Under the pieces are notes generated by a model. It saw nothing but the letters and a program-made list of their open reading frames with translations, made no database searches and was not told where the DNA came from. This document shows positions 8,690 to 17,747 of a stretch of DNA of 64,000 bases, in pieces. The first letter of the stretch is position 1. Each line of letters starts with the position of its first letter. Source of the stretch: Williamsia muralis NBRC 105860 (GTDB lineage: Bacteria; Actinomycetota; Actinomycetes; Mycobacteriales; Mycobacteriaceae). The DNA lies in contig NZ_BDAP01000001.1 in NCBI RefSeq assembly GCF_001598915.1, positions 310,001 through 374,000 on the forward strand, given 5' to 3'. A program made the translations under genes and the position numbers.

Positions 8690-9174
8690 CCGTCGCGACC
8701 GATTGGCTGCTCAGCGATTCACTCGGCCCCGTGGTGTCGGGTGACCCACTGGAACCGCTGTACACCGGGGCGGCCCGCGGCGCGCTGGTGCTCCCGTTCT
8801 GCGCCGCCTGCTCACTTCCACTCGACCTCGAACAGCACGTCTGCGACGGCTGCGGGTCCCACCGGATCGACTGGCTCGAAACAGCTCCCACCGGCGTCGT
8901 GCATTCGTCGACCACGATGCACCGCCTCGAACCGGGACTGGTCACCGCGACCGGCCCGTACCCGATCGTCGACATCGAACTCGCCGGCGGACACCGGCTG
9001 ATCATGACAACCGTCGACCCGGCAACCCGCGCCCCGCAGATCGGCGACGTCGTCGACATCGGTTTCAGAAATCTCGCGGGAACAGCGCTCCCGGCAGCAC
9101 AGCCCATCAATTCCACCGATACCGCACGGCCCATCAATTCCACCGATACGGAGGCCATCAATGACAACCACTGA
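8686..9174 (+). CDS. DUF35 zinc-ribbon/OB-fold protein (IpfE-like)
   Basis: 162 residues. An N-terminal rubredoxin-like zinc ribbon with two CxxC pairs (CAACSLPLDLEQHVCDGC, residues about 44-61) precedes an OB-fold (SSTTMHRLEPG, YPIVDIELAGG, IGDVVDIGF). Such proteins dock on Ltp/SCP-x partners and can bind acyl-CoA. Start overlaps the thiolase-like stop by ATGA. The C-terminal tail contains a tandem repeat, PINSTDTAR/PINSTDTEA, made by a 27-base DNA duplication whose third, degenerate copy runs into the start of the dioxygenase alpha gene (ATG at 9161), giving an unusual 14-base overlap. The tail is likely dispensable and recently duplicated. Confidence 0.9.
   Translation: MTVATDWLLSDSLGPVVSGDPLEPLYTGAARGALVLPFCAACSLPLDLEQHVCDGCGSHRIDWLETAPTGVVHSSTTMHRLEPGLVTATGPYPIVDIELAGGHRLIMTTVDPATRAPQIGDVVDIGFRNLAGTALPAAQPINSTDTARPINSTDTEAINDNH
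9102..9160 (+). repeat. 27-base tandem repeat at DUF35/dioxygenase junction
   Basis: GCCCATCAATTCCACCGATA occurs at 9102 and again at 9129, a 27-base period equal to nine codons; a degenerate third start (GCCATCAATGAC) at 9153 covers the ATG of the next gene. The repeat is translated as the end of the DUF35 protein and may influence the translational start of the dioxygenase alpha subunit. Confidence 0.85.
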
Positions 9175-10459
9175 GTCGAACCCCGGCACCGCCAGCGACT
9201 TCGACGTGTCGAAGATCGTGCAGGAAGATCGTGTGCACGGTTCCGTCTACACGTCACCGGAGATCTTCCAGCGCGAGATGGACACCATCTTCCGCACCGG
9301 TTGGGTCTACGTCGCCCATGACAGCGAGGTCGCCGAACCCGGCGACTACCTGACCCGGCGGATCGGCAGCGAACCGGTCGTCGTGTCCCATGGCAAGGAC
9401 GGTGAGATCAGGGTTCTGCTCAACCGGTGCTCGCACCGCGCCAACAAGCTGTGCAACGCCGAGAAGGGCAACGCCAGCTCGTTCCGGTGCCCGTACCACG
9501 GCTGGACGTTCAGCAATACCGGCTCGCTGACCGCTGTTCCGATGAAAGAGGGCTACGGCGAGGCTTTCCGCGCTGTCCGGTCCGAGCTCGGAATGGCCGA
9601 GGCGCCTCGGGTCGACAGCTACGGCGGCTTCATCTTCGCTTCACTGGCCGCCGAAGGCCCTTCGCTCACCGAACATCTCGGCGGTTCGATCGCGGCCTTC
9701 GACCGCCTGCTCAACCTGTCGCCGACCGGGACGATCGATCTGCGCGCCAACTGGATGAAGCACCTGCACCACGCAAACTGGAAAATGGTGGTGGAGAACA
9801 ACGTCGATGGTTACCACGCGCTGTTCACGCACGCGTCGGTGTACGACGCGATCCGGCCGGCCAAGGTATCGCACATCCCGTCGAAGACGGACGTCGTGGT
9901 GCGCGACATCGGCGACGGCCACTCCGAGATCGACTACTCGGCCGAATACCGCAAGCTGGATGAGGAGTTCATCTGGTACGGCCGGATGCCTCGCACCAAG
10001 CTGCCGAAATATGTTGCAGCGCTCGAAAAGAAGTACGGCGAGGAGAAGGCGCACGACTCCCTGGTCGTCGGCCCCCCGCACACCCTGATCTGGCCCAACC
10101 TGTTCCTCGCCGAAATGAACGTGATGTATGTCGAACCCATCGGCCCGGACGAGACGATCGCGTACACCACTGCAGCCCTCATCCCAGGACAAGACGATCT
10201 GAATGTGCGGACGCTGCGTCGCTCCGAGGGTGCCATGGGCCCGGCCGGCTTCCTCATCGCCGACGACGGCGAAATCGGAATGCGCAATCAGGCCGGTCTG
10301 GCAGCCAGGGACCCGGAATGGCTGCGGCTCTCGCGTGGGCTCGAAACCGACATCACCGACGAGACCGGAATCGTCAACAGCGACAAGAGCGCCGAGACTC
10401 CCCAACGGGGCTTCTACCGCCAGTGGGCCGGCGTCGTAGGACAGGAGATCACCCAATGA
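9161..10459 (+). CDS. Rieske ring-hydroxylating dioxygenase, alpha subunit
   Basis: 432 residues, standard length for a large terminal oxygenase subunit. The Rieske [2Fe-2S] ligands are C90, H92, C110 and H113 (CSH ... CPYHGW). The catalytic mononuclear iron site NNVDGYHALFTH supplies H219 and H224, with D216 as the electron-bridging aspartate of the NxxDxxH(x4)H pattern. It would add O2 across an aromatic ring of, by context, an aryl-acyl-CoA. It needs a ferredoxin and reductase; none lies next to it, although a KshB-like reductase is encoded at 38226. Followed by the beta subunit with an ATGA overlap. The gene order thiolase-like/DUF35/alpha/beta/ligase matches the ipf system of ibuprofen degraders. 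Confidence 0.95.
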   Translation: MTTTESNPGTASDFDVSKIVQEDRVHGSVYTSPEIFQREMDTIFRTGWVYVAHDSEVAEPGDYLTRRIGSEPVVVSHGKDGEIRVLLNRCSHRANKLCNAEKGNASSFRCPYHGWTFSNTGSLTAVPMKEGYGEAFRAVRSELGMAEAPRVDSYGGFIFASLAAEGPSLTEHLGGSIAAFDRLLNLSPTGTIDLRANWMKHLHHANWKMVVENNVDGYHALFTHASVYDAIRPAKVSHIPSKTDVVVRDIGDGHSEIDYSAEYRKLDEEFIWYGRMPRTKLPKYVAALEKKYGEEKAHDSLVVGPPHTLIWPNLFLAEMNVMYVEPIGPDETIAYTTAALIPGQDDLNVRTLRRSEGAMGPAGFLIADDGEIGMRNQAGLAARDPEWLRLSRGLETDITDETGIVNSDKSAETPQRGFYRQWAGVVGQEITQ

Positions 10460-10971
10460 GCACACTCGACGACACCGATGTCTTCTCCTCGGCGCTGCAA
10501 CCACTACCGGCACCGTCGCCGGAGGTGGCAGGGTTCCTGTACCTGGAGGCACGTCTGGCTGACGAAGCGCGCTACTCCGAGTGGGAACTGCTCTGGGACG
10601 ACGACGCCCTGTACTGGGTACCCATGCATCCCGACGACGACCCGGCGACCAACCTGTCGTACATCTACGACAACCGTCGCCGGATCAAAAGCCGTGTCGC
10701 ACAGTTGAACACCGGGAATCGGCATTCGCAGACCCCGCCGTCGGTGATGCGGCGCCAGTTGACCAACATGGAGGTCCTCGACTCCACCGTCGACACCGTG
10801 ACGGTCGGATCGAACTTCGCCCTTTTCGAATACCGGCACACCCAGCGAGTTTGGGCCGGCCGTGTGATCCACAAGGTCCGCCGTCACGCCGACGGATTCA
10901 AGTTGGCCGGCAAAACCGTCCACATGATCAGCGCCGGTGGACCGGTCGACACACTCGCTTTCCTGATCTGA
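10456..10971 (+). CDS. Ring-hydroxylating dioxygenase, beta subunit
   Basis: 171-residue small subunit of the NTF2/SnoaL-like fold that completes the alpha3beta3 oxygenase. Typical features are FLYLEARLADEARYSEWELL near the N-terminus, YIYDNRRRIKSRVAQL in the middle and a C-terminal AGKTVHMISAGGPVDTLAFLI-type strand pair (shorter pieces seen in order). Start ATG at 10456 overlaps the alpha stop. It has no catalytic metal; its role is structural and in substrate-pocket shaping. Confidence 0.94.
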   Translation: MSTLDDTDVFSSALQPLPAPSPEVAGFLYLEARLADEARYSEWELLWDDDALYWVPMHPDDDPATNLSYIYDNRRRIKSRVAQLNTGNRHSQTPPSVMRRQLTNMEVLDSTVDTVTVGSNFALFEYRHTQRVWAGRVIHKVRRHADGFKLAGKTVHMISAGGPVDTLAFLI

Positions 10972-11028
10972 ACGTCCATTCCATCCCGCGAAGGCCGTAC
11001 CTTCGCGCCGAAGTACCTGTGAGGCACC

Positions 11029-12597
11029 GTGCTTGTAGGCGACATCTCGAAGAACAACGCTCGTCGATACCCGGACAAGCCCGCCATCGTCGAATCCGGG
11101 CGGACGCACACCTGGAGTGACGTCGACGAGCGGGCCCGCCGCCTGGCCAACCACATGTTCGCCGCCGGACTGCAGAAGGGCGACCGGGTCATCGTGATCG
11201 CCCGCAACTGCATCGAGTGGCCGGAGATCACTTTTGCCTTCGCGAAGGCAGGACTTGTCACCGTGCCGGTGAACATCCGGCTGGCACCGGACGAGCTGGC
11301 CCATGTCCGGGACGACTCGGGGGCGGTGGCCGCGGTGGTCCACACCGATCAGGTCGAGCGGTTCGGTTCAGAGTTGGGCGATCTGAAGGCGCTTCTCGAA
11401 ATCGGCGGCGGCACAGTGGGAACTGATTACGAAACAGCCCTGCGCGCCGCCGACGACAGCGATCCCACGCCGGAATCGCTGCGGCCCGACGACATCCAGT
11501 TCATCCTCTACACGAGCGGCACGACGGGCCGTTCCAAGGGTGTGATCAACACCCACCGCGGCATGCTCGCGCAGGCCGTCGACACCAGTCTGGTCACCGA
11601 AACCAACCGCAGCGATGTGTTCCTCGCGACCACTCCGTTCTTCACCGCGGGCGGAATGGTCCGGACGCTGTCATGGACGTACCTGGGCCAGACGATGGTG
11701 ATCCACAAGCGCTTCGATCCGCAAGCGGTCATCGACGAGATCGAACGCAGTGGAGTCACTTTCACCACATTCATCCCGACCATGCTGCAGCGGACCCTCC
11801 GGATCCTCGAAGAGGGTCCGGCGCGCGACATGTCGAGTCTGCGCCGGATCAGCTACGGTTCGGCGCCCGTTCCTCCTGGCCTGGCCAAGAAGGCGATGGA
11901 TCTGCTCGGGTGTGACTTGCAGCAGCGCTACGGACTCACCGAATGTGGCGGCCAGGCAACCATCTTGACGCCCCAAGATCATCGCGACATGGTCGACGGG
12001 AAGACGAGCATCCTGACGTCCTGCGGCCAAGAGACCCCGATGTGTTCGATCCGCATCGTCGATGCCGACGGCAACGAACTGCCCACCGGCGAGGTCGGCG
12101 AGATCGTGATCGTCAGCGAAGCCAACGCAGTCGGTTATTGGAGGCGCCCGGATCAGACCAAGCAGTCGTTCCGCCCGAGCGGATTGTGGTCCGGTGACCT
12201 GGGATACCTCGACGCCGAGCGCTACTTGCACATCACCGGCCGTAAGACGGACATGATCATCTCCGGTGGCTTCAACGTGTACCCGGCCGAGATCGAACGC
12301 GTCATCGGCCATCATCCCGCCGTGGAGATGGTCGCGGTCGTCGGTGTCCCGGACCCGGAATGGGGCGAGACGCCCATCGCTGTTGTGGTCCCCAAGGGAG
12401 ACATCGACGAAGACGCCGTCACGGCCGAACTCACCGCGCTGTGCCGCGCCGAATTGGCCGGCTACAAGCAACCGAGACGTTTCGATTTCCGGACCGAGTT
12501 CCCGCTCGGACCGGCCGGCAAAATTCTCAAGCGGGTCATCGCCGATTCGCTGGTCCCCGTGCCGGAGAAGGTTGCGGCTTCCCAGGTGTCGTCGTGA
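11029..12597 (+). CDS. Acyl/aryl-CoA ligase (AMP-forming; IpfF-like position)
   Basis: 522 residues, complete ANL-family ligase. P-loop ILYTSGTTGRSKGV near residue 163, YGLTECGGQ near residue 302, GDLGYLD and GRKTDMIISGGFNVYPAEIE hinge region near 390-420, and the C-terminal catalytic lysine in GPAGKILKR. The GTG start has GAGG four bases upstream; the preceding gap of 57 bases contains no clear terminator. By position it should activate the carboxylic acid that the dioxygenase attacks, as the ligase does in the ipf pathway. Its stop overlaps the next ligase start by GTGA. Confidence 0.92.
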   Translation: MLVGDISKNNARRYPDKPAIVESGRTHTWSDVDERARRLANHMFAAGLQKGDRVIVIARNCIEWPEITFAFAKAGLVTVPVNIRLAPDELAHVRDDSGAVAAVVHTDQVERFGSELGDLKALLEIGGGTVGTDYETALRAADDSDPTPESLRPDDIQFILYTSGTTGRSKGVINTHRGMLAQAVDTSLVTETNRSDVFLATTPFFTAGGMVRTLSWTYLGQTMVIHKRFDPQAVIDEIERSGVTFTTFIPTMLQRTLRILEEGPARDMSSLRRISYGSAPVPPGLAKKAMDLLGCDLQQRYGLTECGGQATILTPQDHRDMVDGKTSILTSCGQETPMCSIRIVDADGNELPTGEVGEIVIVSEANAVGYWRRPDQTKQSFRPSGLWSGDLGYLDAERYLHITGRKTDMIISGGFNVYPAEIERVIGHHPAVEMVAVVGVPDPEWGETPIAVVVPKGDIDEDAVTAELTALCRAELAGYKQPRRFDFRTEFPLGPAGKILKRVIADSLVPVPEKVAASQVSS

Positions 12598-14966
12598 CCT
12601 CCACACAGAACAAACCGGTGGTCGCGATCGCGCAGGCGACGAACTACTGGGATCTCCTGAGCGAGCGGGTGGAACTGAGCCCGTCGCGGGAGTTCGCCGT
12701 CGACGAACACGGACGCCGCTTCACCTTCGCCGCCCTGGCCGATCTGGCAGAGAGCACGGCCGCAGCCCTTCACGCCCACGGCGTCCGGGCCGGCGACGTG
12801 GTGTCTTGGCAGCTGCCGAGCAGTGTCGAATCCATGGCGTTGTCGCTGGCCCTGTCGCGTCTGGGCGCCGTGCAGAATCCGATCATCCCGATGCTGCGGG
12901 AGAGTGAGGTCGCGTTCATCACCGGGCAGGTCGGCGCATCGCTGCTGATCGTGCCCACCGAGTTCCGGGGTTTCGATCACGGGGCCATGGCGAATGCGGT
13001 CGCCGAGCGGATCGACGGTCTGCGGACGCTGATCGTCGGTGACACGTGGATCTCCGGGGATTCCTCGACGCTGCCGACCCGCTCGGAGCGAGACGACAAC
13101 GCGGTGAGCTGGATCTTCTACACCTCCGGAACAACGGCGGCGCCCAAAGGCGTCAAGCACGGCGACGCCGGATTGATCTCCGCCGCGAAGACCTTCGTCA
13201 CCAATGTGCAGGTCACTCCCGATGAGCGTTGCGCCGCCTACGTACCGATCACCCACGTCGGAGGCATCGCCCACGTGCTGAGCAGCCTGCTGGTCGGGCA
13301 CACCCTGATCACCGCTGCCGCGTTTGTCCCCGAAGACAATGCGAAACAGCTGATCTCCGAGGGCGCCACCCTGATCGGCTCGGGCCTGCCGTTCACCACC
13401 GAATACCTTCGCATCTCACGGGAGAGCGGTGTTGCTCCGCTGTTCCCTCAGGCGCGTGCCACTCTCGGTGGCGGGTCGGGTCGACCGGCCGAATTGAGCC
13501 GTGCAACAGCACAACATCTCGGGGGAGTAGGCATCATCTCCGGATACGGGATGACCGAATGCCCGTACCTGACGTGGGGCAGTCCGGACGACACGGACGA
13601 CGAACATGCAGTCTTCGAAGGTACGCCCGGTCCGCAGGGCCGGGTGCGCATCGTGGGTGCCGACGGCACAGAATTGCCGGTCGGCGAAATCGGCGAGATC
13701 CGCGTGCACGGCCCGCAACTGTTCCACGGTTATGTGGACTCGGCCCAGGATGAGGGTGCGCTCGATGAGCAGGGATTCTTCCGGACGGGCGATCTCGGCT
13801 TCCTGAACGCTGCGGGCCGGCTCTCGGTGACGGGACGGATCAAGGACATCATCGTGCGCAAGATGGAGAACATCTCAGCGCGTGAGGTCGAGGAAGTGCT
13901 GATCAACGATCCCGCCATCGCCGATCTCACCGTGATCGGTATGCCCGACAACGCGTCAGGGGAGCGGGTGTGCGCGGTGGTGGTGCCCAGCGATCCGGCC
14001 GCACCGCCGAACCTCGATTCGATCCGCGCGTACCTCGCGACCACCACCCTGAACAAACGTAAATACCCGGAACAGGTTGAAGTAGTCGACCGGATTCCCC
14101 GCAACTCACTCGGGAAGATCACCAAGTCGCAATTGCGCAGCGATCTTCTCGACCCCGCCGCAAAGGTCTCGGTCTCCACGATGACGTCCGAATCACAGTA
14201 CACAACAGTGGAGTTCGAGGTCGCCGACCACATCGCCACCATCACGCTGAACCGGCCCGATCGGCTGAATTGTTTCAACGAGACGATGGCCAATGAAATT
14301 GCGGAGATCTGGGGACGGGTCCGCGATGACGACGACATCCGCGTCGCTGTCCTACAGGCCAACGGTGAGCGCGCCTTCTGCACCGGTGTGGACGTCAGCG
14401 AAGGCGCCTGGTGGACACACATCAACCGGTTCAACCAGGAAGACCCCGGCGTGCTGCTGGGACCGAAACAACACCGGGTCTGGAAACCGGTCGTCTGCGC
14501 CCTGCACGGCATGGTGGCCGGTGGCGCGATGTATTTCGTCAACGAGTCCGACATCGTCATCTGCAGCGACGACACGACCTTCTTCGACCCCCATGCCAAC
14601 GCCGGCATCGTCTCCGCGCTCGAACCTATGGGCATGCTGGCCCGTGGGATACCGCTGGGCGAGGTCTTGCGGTGGGCGCTGATCGGTAGTGACGAGAGGA
14701 TGACCGCTGACAGCGCTCTGCGGACCGGCATCGTCACCGAGATCACGTCCCGACCCGAACTGCGTGATCGTGCGCAGCAACTTGCAACCGAGATCGCCGG
14801 ACGGCGACCGGAGGCCATCCAGGGCACGGTGCGTGCGATCTGGGAGTCGCTGGACATGACGCCGTCCACCGCGCTGCGAACCGGCTTGTCGTACACGCAG
14901 ATCGGCAACGTCGGATCGGGTCGGAGCGATTCCCGGAAGAACAAGCGCACCCCGCGTTTTCGTTGA
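12594..14966 (+). CDS. CoA ligase joined in frame to enoyl-CoA hydratase (fusion or artefact)
   Basis: A single open frame of 790 codons. Residues about 1-525 form an AMP-dependent ligase: P-loop IFYTSGTTAAPKGVKHG, YGMTECPYL, GDLGFL, GRIKDIIVRKMENISAREVE and catalytic-lysine segment NSLGKITKSQL. Residues from the internal ATG at 14181 form a complete 261-residue crotonase: ATITLNRPDRLNCFNETMA, AFCTGVDVSEG and VVCALHGMVAGGAMYF. The GTG start overlaps the previous stop. The join is suspicious: if one C were absent from the run near 14151-14154, the ligase would end in a TGA overlapping ATG 14181 by ATGA, as at most junctions here. Either a true fusion or one base miscalled; both activities themselves are well supported. 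Confidence 0.8.
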   Translation: MTSTQNKPVVAIAQATNYWDLLSERVELSPSREFAVDEHGRRFTFAALADLAESTAAALHAHGVRAGDVVSWQLPSSVESMALSLALSRLGAVQNPIIPMLRESEVAFITGQVGASLLIVPTEFRGFDHGAMANAVAERIDGLRTLIVGDTWISGDSSTLPTRSERDDNAVSWIFYTSGTTAAPKGVKHGDAGLISAAKTFVTNVQVTPDERCAAYVPITHVGGIAHVLSSLLVGHTLITAAAFVPEDNAKQLISEGATLIGSGLPFTTEYLRISRESGVAPLFPQARATLGGGSGRPAELSRATAQHLGGVGIISGYGMTECPYLTWGSPDDTDDEHAVFEGTPGPQGRVRIVGADGTELPVGEIGEIRVHGPQLFHGYVDSAQDEGALDEQGFFRTGDLGFLNAAGRLSVTGRIKDIIVRKMENISAREVEEVLINDPAIADLTVIGMPDNASGERVCAVVVPSDPAAPPNLDSIRAYLATTTLNKRKYPEQVEVVDRIPRNSLGKITKSQLRSDLLDPAAKVSVSTMTSESQYTTVEFEVADHIATITLNRPDRLNCFNETMANEIAEIWGRVRDDDDIRVAVLQANGERAFCTGVDVSEGAWWTHINRFNQEDPGVLLGPKQHRVWKPVVCALHGMVAGGAMYFVNESDIVICSDDTTFFDPHANAGIVSALEPMGMLARGIPLGEVLRWALIGSDERMTADSALRTGIVTEITSRPELRDRAQQLATEIAGRRPEAIQGTVRAIWESLDMTPSTALRTGLSYTQIGNVGSGRSDSRKNKRTPRFR

Positions 14967-14991
14967 CCTGCCAGGTTTTTAAGGAGTTCAC

Positions 14992-16485
14992 GTGAGCACA
15001 CATACCCTCACCGACCAGATCGCCAGCTATCCGTTGCTCATCGGCGGCGACGAGGTGGCGGCGGAATCGGGCAAGACCTACGAGAGTGTCGATCCGTTCA
15101 CCGGGGAGCCCTGGGTACGGGTACCCGACGCCGGCGCCGCGGACATCGACAGGGCGGTGAAGGCCGCTCGCGCGGCGCTGTCGGGTCCGTGGGGCGACCT
15201 GACCGCCTCGGCCCGAGGCAAATTGATTTGGCGCTTGGCCGAGCTCATCGCACGGGATGCCGACGAGCTGGCCGAACTCGAGGTCCGTGACGGTGGCAAG
15301 TTGCTCCGTGAGATGTCTGGACAGATGCGCGGATTGCCCGAATATTTCTACTACTACGCGGGGATGGCCGACAAGCTCGAAGGCAGCGTCATCCCCACCG
15401 ACAAGCCCAATTTCCTCGTGTACACCACCCACGAGCCGGTCGGTGTGGTCGGCGCGATCACCCCGTGGAACTCCCCGCTTCTGTTGCTGTCGTGGAAATT
15501 GGCCGCCGGCCTCGCTGCAGGCTGCACGTTCGTGATCAAGCCGAGCGACCACACCCCGGCGTCCACCCTGGCATTCGGGAAGCTTTTCGCGGAAGCCGGC
15601 TTCCCGCCGGGCGTGGTCAACGTGGTCACCGGTTGGGGCCCGGAGACCGGTGCCGCGCTGGCCTCGCATCCCGATGTCGACAAGATCGCGTTCACGGGGT
15701 CGACCGGAACCGGAATCCGGGTCGGTCAGGCTGCGGTGGCGAACATGACCCGGTTCACCCTCGAACTCGGTGGGAAATCGGCGCAGGTGGTCTTCCCCGA
15801 TGCCGATCTCGATGCCGCTGCCAACGGGGTCATCTCCGGGATCTTTGCTGCCACCGGACAGACCTGTCTGGCGGGCTCCCGGTTGCTCGTCCACGAGAGT
15901 GTGGCCGACGAACTGATCAAGAAGGTCGTTGCCCGTGCGTCGACGATCGTCCTCGGCGATCCCAAGGACCCACGTACCGAGATGGGACCCGTGTCCAACG
16001 AGCCGCAGTATCAAAAGGTTTTGTCGCACTTCGACTCTGCGCGCGAACAGGGCGCAACCATCGCCTACGGCGGTGAGCCTGCCGGCGAACTGGGCGGGTA
16101 CTTCGTCAAACCGACCGTGCTGACCGGAGTCACCGCGGACATGCGCGCGGTCTCCGAGGAGATCTTCGGACCTGTGCTCACCGTTTCGACGTTCGCCGAC
16201 GAGGACGAGGCGATCACGGCTGCGAACTCCACTGAGTTCGGGCTGGCCGGTTCGGTGTGGACCAAGGATGTGCACCGCGCCCACCGGGTCGCCGCGAAGC
16301 TGCGGGCGGGCACGGTCTGGATCAACTCCTACCGGACCGTTGCACCACACGTCCCCTTCGGTGGAGTGGGTGCCAGCGGTATCGGCCGCGAGAACGGCAT
16401 CGACGCCGTCAAGGATTTTACCGAAACCAAATCCGTCTGGGTCGAACTCAGCGGTGCCACGCGCGACCCCTTCACGCTCGGCTGA
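14992..16485 (+). CDS. Aldehyde dehydrogenase (NAD(P)+)
   Basis: 497-residue ALDH-superfamily enzyme. Catalytic C292 lies in TGQTCLAGSR; the general-base glutamate lies in FTLELGGKSAQV; the cofactor site shows ITPWNSPLLLLSWK and FTGSTGTG. GTG start with AAGGAG at 14981-14986. It oxidises an aldehyde to the acid; the neighbouring hydratase, thiolase and SDR genes suggest an intermediate of side-chain breakdown, for example an aldehyde released by retro-aldol cleavage. The substrate is unknown. Lies 25 bases after the hydratase domain, probably in the same transcript. Confidence 0.94.
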   Translation: MSTHTLTDQIASYPLLIGGDEVAAESGKTYESVDPFTGEPWVRVPDAGAADIDRAVKAARAALSGPWGDLTASARGKLIWRLAELIARDADELAELEVRDGGKLLREMSGQMRGLPEYFYYYAGMADKLEGSVIPTDKPNFLVYTTHEPVGVVGAITPWNSPLLLLSWKLAAGLAAGCTFVIKPSDHTPASTLAFGKLFAEAGFPPGVVNVVTGWGPETGAALASHPDVDKIAFTGSTGTGIRVGQAAVANMTRFTLELGGKSAQVVFPDADLDAAANGVISGIFAATGQTCLAGSRLLVHESVADELIKKVVARASTIVLGDPKDPRTEMGPVSNEPQYQKVLSHFDSAREQGATIAYGGEPAGELGGYFVKPTVLTGVTADMRAVSEEIFGPVLTVSTFADEDEAITAANSTEFGLAGSVWTKDVHRAHRVAAKLRAGTVWINSYRTVAPHVPFGGVGASGIGRENGIDAVKDFTETKSVWVELSGATRDPFTLG

Positions 16486-16516
16486 GGCCGCGCACCCCGA
16501 ACGAAAGGTTCACACC

Positions 16517-17716
16517 ATGTCAGCCATCGAAGCCGTCATCGTCGCCGGAGCACGCACCCCGGTCGGCACCTCATTCAAGGGAACCCTGCGCGACACGACG
16601 GCGATGGAACTCGCCGAAGTCGTTGTCGCGGAGGTCCAGAAGCGCTCAGGCCTCGAGCCTTCGCAGATCGATGACATCATCCTCGCCGAGTCGAACTACG
16701 GCGGCGGCGATGTCGCGCGGCATGCGGCAGTGGTGACCGGGATGACCCAGGTACCCGGACAGGCCATCAACCGGCATTGTGCAGGCAGCCTGACCGCGGT
16801 CGGAAATGCGGCAGCACAGATCATCTCCGGAGCCGAGCGGGCAATCATCGCCGGCGGCACGCAATCCATCTCGACCAGCCCACTTCAGTCCTTCCGGACC
16901 CCCGGCACCGTCGACGAGTTCACCAACAAGTGGATGCCGCCGACCCATCCGGACAGCGCCGCGGCCCCGAACATGGACATGTCGATCACGGTCGGGTGGA
17001 ACACCGCCACCGAACTCGACCTGACCCGCGAGGAAATGGACGCCTGGGCACTCCGGTCCCATCAGCGCGCCATCGCCGCCATCGACGCGGGCGCCTTTGT
17101 CGACGAGATCATCCCGGTCTCGGCACGGCAGCAAGACGGCACGTTCGTGGAGTTCACCACGGACGAGCACCCGCGTCGCGACACGACTGCGGAACGGCTG
17201 GCTGGTCTGAAAACCCTGCATCCGGAGATCGAGGGATTCTCGATCACGGCCGGCAACTCCAGCGGCATCAATGACGCCGCCGCCGCCGTCATGGTGGTCG
17301 GCTCCGATCTCGCCGCGTCCGAAGAGCTCGAGGTCCTGGCCACGGTGAAGGCTTGGGCGGCTACCGGTATCAACCCGGCCCACACCGGCCTTGCAGTCCT
17401 CGACGTCATCCCGAAGGTCCTCGATCGCGCTGGCATCGGGGTGTCCGATGTGGCGCTATGGGAGATCAACGAGGCGTTCGCGGCGGTACCCGTTGCGGCC
17501 TGCAAGAAGCTGGGTATTAGCGACGACATCGTCAACGTCCTCGGTAGCGGATGCTCCATCGGTCATCCGGTGGCGGCGTCGGGTGCGCGAATGATCCTCT
17601 CTCTGATCAACGAATTGCGCCGCCGTGGCGGCGGATACGGTGTCGCCGCGATGTGTGCCGGTGGCGGACAGGCCGGAGCAGTGGTCATCGACGTTCCTGC
17701 GCCCGCGACCACATAG
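16517..17716 (+). CDS. Thiolase (acetyl-CoA acyltransferase)
   Basis: 399 residues, canonical thiolase. Acylated nucleophile C88 in NRHCAGSLTAV, histidine in GSGCSIGHPVAASG, and the second cysteine in AAMCAGGGQAGAVV are all present. ATG at 16517 is chosen over longer in-frame options because GAAAGG precedes it and VIVAGARTPVG begins the fold. It can carry out the thiolytic step of beta-oxidation, in contrast to the cysteine-less Ltp-like proteins in this window. Confidence 0.95.
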   Translation: MSAIEAVIVAGARTPVGTSFKGTLRDTTAMELAEVVVAEVQKRSGLEPSQIDDIILAESNYGGGDVARHAAVVTGMTQVPGQAINRHCAGSLTAVGNAAAQIISGAERAIIAGGTQSISTSPLQSFRTPGTVDEFTNKWMPPTHPDSAAAPNMDMSITVGWNTATELDLTREEMDAWALRSHQRAIAAIDAGAFVDEIIPVSARQQDGTFVEFTTDEHPRRDTTAERLAGLKTLHPEIEGFSITAGNSSGINDAAAAVMVVGSDLAASEELEVLATVKAWAATGINPAHTGLAVLDVIPKVLDRAGIGVSDVALWEINEAFAAVPVAACKKLGISDDIVNVLGSGCSIGHPVAASGARMILSLINELRRRGGGYGVAAMCAGGGQAGAVVIDVPAPATT

Positions 17717-17747
17717 ACCTTCTCCGAACCGAAACAAAGGACACGAC

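Noticed and set aside
14743-16350. 535-codon open frame on the minus strand
   Set aside because: Lies antisense to the well-supported hydratase and aldehyde dehydrogenase; arginine/glycine/valine-rich composition and no family motif; typical high-GC shadow frame.
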